From contig CADWAF010000161.1 in assembly GCA_902984215.1 (NCBI GenBank), positions 1 through 26,311 on the forward strand: a stretch of DNA of 26,311 bases, read 5' to 3'. The notes under the pieces were generated by a model. It did not search any database. It saw only the letters and a program-made list of their open reading frames with translations, and was not told the origin of the DNA. Both the position numbers and the translations under genes were made by a program. This document shows positions 8,982-17,600 of the stretch, piece by piece; within the stretch, counting starts at the first letter, position 1; each line of letters begins with the position of its first letter. This DNA is from Willaertia magna (taxonomy: Eukaryota > Heterolobosea > Eutetramitea > Acrasida > Naegleriidae).

Positions 8982-8995
8982 TAAACATTTTTATT
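8980..8995. terminator. Back-to-back polyadenylation signals at a convergent gene end
   Basis: AATAAA (8980-8985, plus strand) overlaps the eIF3e stop codon. TTTATT (8990-8995) is AATAAA on the minus strand and overlaps the stop of the IPT-domain gene. Cleavage normally falls downstream of the signal, so each 3' end would lie within the other gene's coding region. Confidence 0.45.
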
Positions 8996-11654
8996 GATGA
9001 AAGATATATTGTTGTTGTACAGGATTATTGTTGTTATTAATGGTAATTGGTAAGCTATTATTATTGACATTACCATTCACAATAGATATATTATTACCAC
9101 CATTATTATTTAACATGACATGTTGTTGTTGTTGTTGTATTACTTGCTGATTGTTATTCTCAATTACCTTTGGTGGAATAAAGATTGGTTGTTGAGGGAA
9201 TGGTTTCTGCTGTTGTTGCTGTTGCATTTGCAAATTATTAGGGTTCAGTATTATTTGTTGATGTTGATGTTGTTGTTGAGGATACTGTGAAAAAACTTGT
9301 TGTACGATGACTTGTTGCTGTTGTGGTTGTTGCTGTCCATAATCACTTGGATTAGAATTACTATTCTCATCATCTTCATCGTCATAAGAATGATGTACTA
9401 CAGGGGCAGGTAACACTTGCTTCAACTGGTATTCATGTTGATTAATAACAAAAGGAAAAGATTCAGGAGATAATCTACCACCATTCTGGCCATTGTTATT
9501 GTTGTTAGATTGCTGAACTGCTGACACATATCTCAAATAAGCATCAGTGGCCATAAAAGATTTACCTTTATCTAAAGAAACCTTTACCTCCACCTCTTGA
9601 TCAGCTAAACCATCAGGCGTTTCACAAACAATTGTATTATCTTTGTGTGGTGATGTATAAATAGTTCTTGCCCTTTTATCACCAAAATAAACACAAACAT
9701 TACTAGCAGCAACAATCTGTTGATTTAATAAAATCTTAACTAATTGCCCTCCTTGTACAATACTATACCTAGGTGTTACTTTAACTACTTTTGATATCTT
9801 ATTTCTATTGTGATCCATCTTTTGTTGTCTTTTTTGATTACCTCTATCTGTTATCGTTTCAAAATAAGAAGAATCCACATAATGTATTGGTGTCTTATCA
9901 GGTGCTAATAATGTAAATCTTAAAAAGAATTTTCTACCATTCATATGTGATGCCTCGTCTACAATTATATTATCAAAATGTATGTCAATTCTTTTACTGT
10001 CACCTCTTAAATTAGGTTTACCTTTACCTAATGTTATTGGATCTGTTAAATCTTTTAATACTTCTTTTTGTTTTGTTTTAAATCCTAAAAGTGATGATTT
10101 CACTGAAAAGAGTGTATAGTTCATTAATTCTGACACTCTTACACTTATAATATGTCTAGGTAATGGTTTTTTATTTTGTTTTCCTCCAGGTTGAGGATTT
10201 GGCGGTACTCCATCAAATCCTTCTTCAATCTTTAATAATCCATCTAAATTTATAGCTTGTTGTTGTTGTAAATTATTATTATTCATATTTGCATTCAATT
10301 GTTGTTGAAGCATTTCATTACTTCCATTATTAGGTGAAATTTGTTGTTGTTGAGGGGAATGCATCTGTTGTTGTTGTTGTTGCTGAGATTGAGGTATTGG
10401 AACGGCAGAAGGTAGTGGAGGTAACATGTTCATTACATCTTTAAGATTATTATTATTGTTATTAATGCTAACGTTATTACTGCTACTATTATTTATATTA
10501 TTATGGTTATTTGGTAAGATTGGATTAGGTAAAACACCTACTCCACTATTACTATTATTATGGTGAGCATTAATATTCGTACTAGCATTAGATAATTGAC
10601 CAAGAATATTTGAATTTGTATTATTATTATTAATGTTAATATTAGTACTGGAAGTTATTGTCTTTGTTAATAAGGGAGAGTTATAATTCATTCCAGTATT
10701 ATTACTATTGCTATGACCAATAATACTTGAAGTGCTAGTACTAAATGGATTAGCCTTAATACCAGAAGTAGATGGAGAATTACTCGTAGGCATAAACCCA
10801 GTAGGGGATGAAGAAGGTAAACCTATTGGAGTATTATTATTATTCGTTATTGCTGAAGTATTGCTATGCGTATTAAATAATATACTAGGGTTATGATTAC
10901 TTCCATTACTACTACTTGTTAATAAAGTAGTTGGAGTATTTGCATTATATGTAGTAGTAGTTGGTGGAGATAAACGTTCTTCCTTAGTTGCTGATGAAGG
11001 TAAAAAAGGAGAGATACCATCACTACTTGAGGTAAATAGTTTCATTGTACTTGAATTGGTAGTATTATTATTGCTATTATTACTAATACTACTTGTATGA
11101 ATAACTGTACAAGGTCCAGCGTTATTATTATGGTTATTGGCCATTGAAAGAATAGAAGAAGGGTTTGGAAAGTTATATCCACCAGTTGGCGTAGAAGTAT
11201 TATTACGAAATAAACCTGAAGGAGAGTTAGAAGATGGATAGATTGGATGATGATTTGGATCGGAAATTGGTGTAGTTAATAGAGAAGAAGGTGAACTCAA
11301 TATTGGTGAGTGGAATCGGTGTGGATCCATAGCTTTTGGTGTACCTTGAGCACTAGGTGAATGTTTAGAAAGTACAGTTATTGGTGAATCTAATCCAAAT
11401 ATTGTTGTTGGATAGACAGGAGTGGAATCTTGTAGCATATCAAAAGAAAATTCTTTCTTTATGTTTTGTTTCATCAAGCCTTTAGCATTAGTATTATTAT
11501 TCTTGTTGTTGTTATTACTAATCATGGTTGTACTCATACCGTTATTACCAGTGGTAGATGAAGGTGGATTTTCCTCTATCGGAGGTAATGTTATATTGGT
11601 TTCATCTTGATGATCATTATTTTCATTCTTCATATTAGCAACACTATAATACAT
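8991..11654 (-). CDS. IPT/TIG-domain protein, putative transcription factor
   Basis: Single coding exon of 887 residues. About 490 N-terminal residues are Asn/Ser/Thr/Gln-rich with no fold visible. A conserved-looking globular block follows: about 498-620 is beta-rich (RHIISVRVSELMNY, HFDNIIVDEASHMNGRKFFL, SSYFETITDRGNQKRQQKM). An IPT/TIG domain lies at about 624-708 (VTPRYSIVQGGQLVKILL, NVCVYFGDKRARTIY, VKVSLDKGKSF, LRYV). The tail is Gln/Asn-rich. Known: an IPT domain after a beta-rich DNA-binding module occurs in Rel/NFAT, CSL and COE factors, but none of their DNA-contact signatures is recognisable here, so the exact family is open. The basic GNQKRQQKM stretch could contact DNA (inference). 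The start may be Met8 (11633) if a 5' UTR intron (GTAAGT donor at 11767..11762) uses the TATTATAG acceptor; with the CTTTAG acceptor at 11671 the first Met stands. Confidence 0.7.
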   Translation of the reverse strand: MYYSVANMKNENNDHQDETNITLPPIEENPPSSTTGNNGMSTTMISNNNNKNNNTNAKGLMKQNIKKEFSFDMLQDSTPVYPTTIFGLDSPITVLSKHSPSAQGTPKAMDPHRFHSPILSSPSSLLTTPISDPNHHPIYPSSNSPSGLFRNNTSTPTGGYNFPNPSSILSMANNHNNNAGPCTVIHTSSISNNSNNNTTNSSTMKLFTSSSDGISPFLPSSATKEERLSPPTTTTYNANTPTTLLTSSSNGSNHNPSILFNTHSNTSAITNNNNTPIGLPSSSPTGFMPTSNSPSTSGIKANPFSTSTSSIIGHSNSNNTGMNYNSPLLTKTITSSTNININNNNTNSNILGQLSNASTNINAHHNNSNSGVGVLPNPILPNNHNNINNSSSNNVSINNNNNNLKDVMNMLPPLPSAVPIPQSQQQQQQQMHSPQQQQISPNNGSNEMLQQQLNANMNNNNLQQQQAINLDGLLKIEEGFDGVPPNPQPGGKQNKKPLPRHIISVRVSELMNYTLFSVKSSLLGFKTKQKEVLKDLTDPITLGKGKPNLRGDSKRIDIHFDNIIVDEASHMNGRKFFLRFTLLAPDKTPIHYVDSSYFETITDRGNQKRQQKMDHNRNKISKVVKVTPRYSIVQGGQLVKILLNQQIVAASNVCVYFGDKRARTIYTSPHKDNTIVCETPDGLADQEVEVKVSLDKGKSFMATDAYLRYVSAVQQSNNNNNGQNGGRLSPESFPFVINQHEYQLKQVLPAPVVHHSYDDEDDENSNSNPSDYGQQQPQQQQVIVQQVFSQYPQQQHQHQQIILNPNNLQMQQQQQQKPFPQQPIFIPPKVIENNNQQVIQQQQQHVMLNNNGGNNISIVNGNVNNNSLPITINNNNNPVQQQYIFHQ

Positions 11655-12007
11655 TCAAAAAAAACAAAATCTAAAGTTCACCAGAAAGTGTTTTAAACAG
11701 ACCATTAAAGGTTGTAATCATATTGATACCATGTTAAATAAATTATGTTCGTATGAGTAGAACTTACTTGTTCGTGTGGGTTGTTCTGATAGGCGAAGTC
11801 AATATGGATTCAGTTTGTTTTGGGCGCTGAAAATTTATGAACCTCTTATTCGTTTTTTATATTTTTTGATATTTTAAAAAATTTAAATGGAACTTCAACG
11901 TTTCTTTTTCTATTGACAAAACGAGATATTTGGTTTAATTTCTATCAACTAACAAAACTACTCTTAAAAGTAAATTATATAATTTTGTTAAAATGTTCCT
12001 TTGCTTG
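11655..12007. other. Intergenic region between POC1 and the IPT-domain gene
   Basis: This 353-bp gap separates two minus-strand genes. It holds the POC1 3' end, an E2F-like element (11818-11833) and a probable 5' UTR intron donor of the IPT gene (GTAAGT, 11767..11762). Otherwise it is AT-rich. A plus-strand frame at 11913-12125 runs antisense into POC1 and is not credible as a gene. Confidence 0.5.
11818..11833 (-). promoter_or_regulatory. Weak E2F-like element upstream of the IPT-domain gene
   Basis: TTTTGGGCGCTGAAAA resembles the E2F palindrome but has an extra G relative to TTTGGCGC. It lies about 50 bp before the presumed 5' UTR intron donor, so close to where transcription of the IPT gene would start. 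Confidence 0.25.
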
Positions 12008-13251
12008 TTACAGAGAAGTTATATTTCTTGAGGGTTTGTTTGCCACTCGGCAAAGGTTTTCTAATTTGTTGTTAAAACCGCTTTGCCAAACCATGCTTAA
12101 TTTATCTGAGGCACTAGCAAATTGACCACCATTACGAGAGAATTTGACAACTTGCGTTTTAGAATAGTGACCCTCAATGGTATACATTAATTGAGAATGC
12201 ATTAAGTTCCAAATCTTAATCGTATTGTCCTCTCCACAACTTATCAAGTAATTACCACTTGGATGGAAATCAATGCTATTTACAGGTTTTGCATGAGAAT
12301 TATATTGTTGTAGTAATTTACCAGAATACCTTAAATCATATATCTTAATTGAGTTATCTGAAGAACAACTTGCTAAACAAGTACCATCTGTAGAAAAAAC
12401 AACCTTATTTACCGCATCTGTGTGACTGTTTAAAGTAGTTATACACATTGCATTATTTATATCAAAAAGCTTTATAGATTTATCTTTTCCTCCACTTGCT
12501 ATTACTCTACCATCTGTTGCCATATCGCAAGTTGTTATTCCCTTCTTATGTCCACAAAAAGTATTAATGTATTTTTCACTCTCAATTGACCATAACTATG
12601 TTAAACAACGTATTAAAAGGAATAATGTAAAAACTCCATCCTTACCTTTGACGTTAAATCTTCAGAGCTACTAACTAAAAATCGTGAATCTCCACTAAAA
12701 GCTAAATCAGTTATTGTGCCTTGATGTGCCTTAATACTAGTAGTGAAAAAGGGTTGCTGTAATGCGGTTATACGATTGTCGTCGTCACTACACCTTAATG
12801 TTAAAATTCTAATACATTTATCAACCCCTCCAGTCGCTATCATATAATTAAATTCGTTACTTTTAAAATTATTTGCAAATTTTACACAATTAACACCTCC
12901 CAATTCATGATGAAGAAATTTTAAAGGGAATATATCACTACCAATTAATTTCCATAAATATAAACTAGAATCTAAAGAAACCGAGGCAAGTCTAGATCCA
13001 TCATAACTAAAATCTAGGTCAGTAATTATATCAGAATGTCCAGTAAGCGTTAGTTGTAAGCTAGGATCGGAATTGACAGCAGTTACCTCATATTTACCGG
13101 GTTTCTTTCTAATCTCTAATTCTTTATTATACTTATCAATTTTATTCCATAAATTATCGTCTACCTGATCCCTCAAATAATTCCAATATAACTTTTCGTT
13201 AGACAGAGAGGCGTTTTTAAGGGAAGAAAAACTGTTACTTTTTGTAGTCAT
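12008..13251 (-). CDS. POC1: POC1-type WD40 centriole/basal-body protein
   Basis: Two exons, 13251..12646 and 12595..12008, phase-0 join across a 50-nt intron (GTAAGG/AG); 397 residues. Seven WD40 repeats are visible, the third crossing the intron (LTSK/LWSIES). The last two are strongly POC1-like: HPSGNYLIS, IKIWNLMHSQLMYTIEGH, VVKFSRNGGQFAS and VWQSGFN. Known: POC1 is a core centriole/basal-body protein that stabilises triplet microtubules, and is needed for cilia. Odd: the N-terminus carries about 65 extra residues before repeat 1, and the protein ends about 20 residues after repeat 7, without the C-terminal POC1 coiled-coil domain. Other WD40 families are possible but fit less well. An E2F-like element sits 5 bp before the ATG. 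Dephospho-CoA kinase is divergent on the other side. Confidence 0.75.
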
Positions 13252-13256
13252 TTTTT

Positions 13257-13268
13257 TTTGGCGCTAAA
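13257..13268. promoter_or_regulatory. E2F-like element upstream of POC1 (TTTGGCGCTAAA)
   Basis: TTTGGCGC is an exact E2F consensus match (TTTSSCGC), and the 12-mer is palindromic apart from one base pair. It ends 5 bp from the POC1 ATG in the 178-bp divergent gap shared with dephospho-CoA kinase. Such closeness implies a very short 5' UTR or a site inside the transcript. Confidence 0.5.
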
Positions 13269-13429
13269 AAATTAAAAAATAACGATAAATAGTTATTTTC
13301 AAAATCTGTCATCTTCTTTCCTTAAGGTTTATTTCTAGCTAAAACTGAAGAATGCATTATTAATAGAAAGCAGTATATTGAAAACTAACTTAGAAGAAGG
13401 AAAACAGACTGTTGTTAAGTTTTTTAAAA

Positions 13430-14403
13430 ATGGATCAAAAGAAGGTGAGGTAAGAGAATGATGAATATTTGTTGTTATGACAATAATTGAATGAATAAAG
13501 AGTTGTCGGAATTGCAGGAGGAATTTGCAGTGGAAAAACAACCATTTATCAACATTTAAAAGACTTAGTTAAAGAATATAATAACAATGAAAATAAGAAT
13601 AGTTCTATACTATTTCATTTCGTTCCAACAGATGAATTAGGTTGGAAAGCCTATGAACCTAATACTACTTGCTATTTTAAAGTTATTGAAACATTTACTC
13701 CAATTGTAAAGGAAATTTTAGGAGATGATGTTTCTCTTTTAGTAGATGAAGAAACAAAAGCAATTAATAGAAGAGTTTTAGGAAAGATTGTATTTGCAGA
13801 TCCTAGTAAAATGAAAGTATTGACAGATATTGTTTGGCCAGAAATTGAAAGATTAATAAACCTAGAAGTTGAACAAGTAAAACAAGACGCAGTAGAACAT
13901 TATGTTGTTTGTTTTGTTGAAAGTGCAGGTAAAGTAATTCTTATTTTCTTTATCATTAGAAAGACTTTATTAATTAATGATTAATATTTATTTGTTTAAC
14001 AAATTAATTGTTTTAAATAGTTTTAATTGAAGCTAATTGGCATAAAGGTGTAGATGATATTTGGATAATTGATTGTAGTAATATGGAAGAAAGAATTAAT
14101 AGAATTTGTAAAAGAAATCAATTATCTGAAGAAGAAGCAAAACAAAGAATTTCTAGTCAATTGAGTACAAAAGAATTAATTGAAAAGATTGAACTTTATA
14201 ATAATGAATTGAAACATCATCATCATGTCAATAGTGGTAATGGTAATAATAATGGTAATAATGGTGATGATATGAATTACTCTTTAGAAGAAAGAAAACA
14301 ATTAAAAGTTCACTATTTTGATACTTTTAATAAAACGATAGACCAAGTAAAGGAAGAAACTACTAATCAATTTAAATCCTTAATTTCAACCATTCATTTA
14401 TAA
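13430..14403 (+). CDS. coaE: Dephospho-CoA kinase
   Basis: Three exons, 13430-13449, 13501-13928 and 14021-14403, giving 276 residues. It phosphorylates the ribose 3'-OH of dephospho-CoA, the last step of coenzyme A synthesis. Seen: P-loop GIAGGICSGKTT near the N-terminus, the CoaE-like TDELGWKAYEPNTT (usual form DAD-x-hydrophobic), KIVFADPSKMKVLTDIVWPEI, then IDCSNMEERINRICKRNQLSEEEAKQRISSQ split into short motifs typical of the lid/CoA region. The short first exon (MDQKKVR) is supported by the phase-2 join that restores the P-loop strand VVGIAGG. The longer open frame 13336-13449 cannot join in frame. The C-terminus has a His/Asn/Gly low-complexity insert and about 40 extra residues. It is monofunctional: no phosphopantetheine adenylyltransferase domain is attached, unlike animal CoA synthase. 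Confidence 0.88.
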
Positions 14404-14616
14404 TATATATTAAATGTAATAAATAATTTTAACAATAAACTTTTAAAATAGTAAACTGTGTGAAACAATGTTAAAATTTATTGTTGAGCTTCAATAAAAA
14501 AAAATAAAGAACAATCCACCTACAGCACTTTGAATTCCCGAAAAAACTTGCCAAAAATTATTGAACAAAAAAATAAAATCAGTTTATTATTGTTAAAAAA
14601 AAATTTGAAATAAAAA

Positions 14617-17600
14617 ATGGCAACTGCTGCCACCGAACAATGTACCTCTAGTAATAACTCATATGAGCCAACAACAGGAAATGCTTACGCTCCGCACGTT
14701 TCCTCTTTTCAATTTAGATTTTTTACAGATGAAGAAATTGAAAAAATTTCAGTATTAGAAATTACTCAACATTTATCTCATGATGACTTTCATAACCCTA
14801 TAAAGGGAGGTATCCATGATTCTAGATTAGGAACATCAGGTTTTCAACAACGTTGTGTAACTTGTGGATTAGAAGATTTTTTCTGTCCTGGACATTTTGG
14901 ACATGTTAATTTACCACAACCATTATATAATCCACATATCTCTACAGAATATACTAAAGTATTAAATTCATGTTGTGCATCATGTTGGAAATTTCTTTTA
15001 CCACAAGAAGAAATTGATATTATTTATTTAGTTTTAAATTTATTAGATTGTGGATTATATAATCAAGCTAAATCTATTTATGAAAATCCAATTGGATATT
15101 TAGTTGATAATAAAGTAATTAATAAATTTAAAAATGTTGAAGAGAATAAGAAATTAACTAAAGATTATATTTTAGCTTTAGAAGATCACTGTAATGAATT
15201 AATTAAAGAACAAGAACAAAATTATGGGTTAAAAAGAAAAGAATTATTTTTAAAATACAAAAATGATCCTTTACTTTTTGAAATGAAAATGTTATTGAAA
15301 TTAAATATTTTTAGTAAATCTCCACAAAAATGTTCACGTTGTGGTTTACCAAAATTAAATTTTAAAATTATCCCGGAAGGAAATTTTGTATGTAAACCAA
15401 GTGAACAAGTTAAAAAACAATTATCAAAATATTTATTACTTGAAAAATCTTTATCTACAGAAGATAATTTTGTTTATACTAAAGAATTATTAAACTTATT
15501 TGATCATTTATATAACTCTAGAGATAAAAAACAAGCCTATATCTTTTATTCACTTTATGGACAACCTTTAAAGTATTTATTATCTTCAAAGTTATTAATT
15601 ACCCCAATTAGATTCCGTCCAGTTTCTAAAATTTTGGGACAAAAGAAGGATAGTACTCTCTTATTAAAAACTGATATGGATTCAAATTATGATAAAATTT
15701 TAGAAAAACTTTCAGCCTTAAAGAATTATGAACAACAATTAGAGGAAGGTACTTTACATCAAGATTTTAAAACTCATACCTATTATCATTCTTTAATTAG
15801 AGAAGTACAAGTAGCTTATAATAATTTAGTTAAAGGTGGATCGGAAGGTAGTAGAACTAGATCCGTTACAGCCTTACTTGATAAAAAGCCTGGTTTAATT
15901 AGACAAAGTCTTATGGGTAAAAGAGTTAACTATAGCGCACGTACTGTTATCTTACCAGATGCTTCTATTAATTGTAATGAAGTTAATTTCCCTTTAATTT
16001 TCGCAAAGAACTTGACCTTTAAAGAATATGTAAATAATATTAACTTGCATGAGATGAGAAGATTAGTTATGAATGGAAGTAATATCTATCCAGGTGCTAA
16101 TAAGATTTTAAAACAAGAACAATTAAATAATAGTATTACTTATACATCTGGACCTAAACCAATCTATTTAGATAAGATTACTTCACAAAAACAACGAGAA
16201 GTATTAGCTAATCAATTACAAGTAGGTGATATTGTTTATAGACATTGTAAAGATGGTGATATGTTATTAATGAATAGACAACCTACATTACATAGAAGTT
16301 CTATATTAGCTCATCGTGCTAGAATTATTGCTAATCAACGTATTATACGTTTACATTATGCTTCATGTAAATCTTTTAATGCAGATTTTGATGGTGATGA
16401 ATTAAATTCACATCTTCCACAAAATTTTATTGCGCAAAGTGAGGCAAGAGATATTATGGGTGCTGACAAGGGTTTTGTTGTTCCAACAAGTGGTGAACCA
16501 ATTAGAGGATTAATTCAAGATCACGTTTCAGCTGCTGTTTTATTAACAAAGAAGGATAATTTCTTGACATACGAAGAATATCAACATTTAGTTTATAGTG
16601 CAATGATTTATGATAAGAATGATATTATTGAGTTAGAATTACCATGTATTTTTAAACCTAAACCTTTATATACAGGTAAACAAGTGATTACAACAATATT
16701 AAAACATATTTCTAAAAAGTATAAAAGAGATGGTATTAATTTAGAATGTAAAACTAAATTGAAAGCATCTGTTTGGAAAGGACATGAAGAAGAAAGTATT
16801 GTTATTATTAAAGATAATGAATTATTAACTGGTGTATTTGATAAATCACAAGTAGGTTCATCTAAATATGGTATTTTACATGCATTTGATGAATGTTATG
16901 GTAATTCAGCAAGTAATATTTTAATTAGTTGTTTAGGTAGATTATTTACTTTCTATTTATCTATGTTTTCAATTACATGTGGTATAGATGATTGTTTATT
17001 ATCTAAAAAGGCAGAAGAGAATAGAAAAGTAATCTTAAAAGAAGCAAATGAAGCATGTAACCACACTACAGCACAATTTTGTGGATTAACAAAAAGAAAA
17101 GACACTAGCCACTATGATTTGGAAAAAGTTACAACATTTTTAAGTAAAAATTTATTATATCATCGTGTAGAGAATAGATTCCACACTAACTCAAATGATA
17201 AAAAGAAGAGAAATAATTTTATTAATGAAAAGTTCCAAAGAAAGTTAGATTCTACTGTAAAGAAGAGTATTAATACATATACAACTAAAGCAATTAGTCA
17301 ATCTATTCCATTAGGTCAATTAAAAGCATTCCCTTTAAATATGTTATCTTTAATGACAGAATCTGGAGCAAAAGGTTCAATGGTTAACAGTTCACAAATT
17401 GCTGTATGTTTAGGTTTACAAGAGTTTGAAGGTAAAAGAGTTTCACCAATGATTAAAAGTGGTAAAACATTACCTTCATTCCAACCATTTGAATCAACAA
17501 ATATTGCTAATGGTTATGTAGCAAGTAGATTTTTAACTGGAATGAAACCACAAGAGTTTTATTTCCATTGTATGGCAGGTAGAGATGGTTTAATTGATAC

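Noticed and set aside
8991..11654. Naming the IPT gene as NF-kB, CSL, COE or CAMTA
   Set aside because: The Rel recognition loop, LAG1 core, COE zinc knuckle and CG-1 motifs are not visible; only the IPT domain is supported.
11913..12125. Plus-strand 70-codon frame overlapping the POC1 3' end
   Set aside because: It reads antisense through WD40 codons with no family resemblance.
13336..13449. 37-codon open frame before dephospho-CoA kinase ending at the same GTAAGA donor
   Set aside because: Its phase cannot join exon 2 in the P-loop frame; the ATG at 13430 in another frame does.
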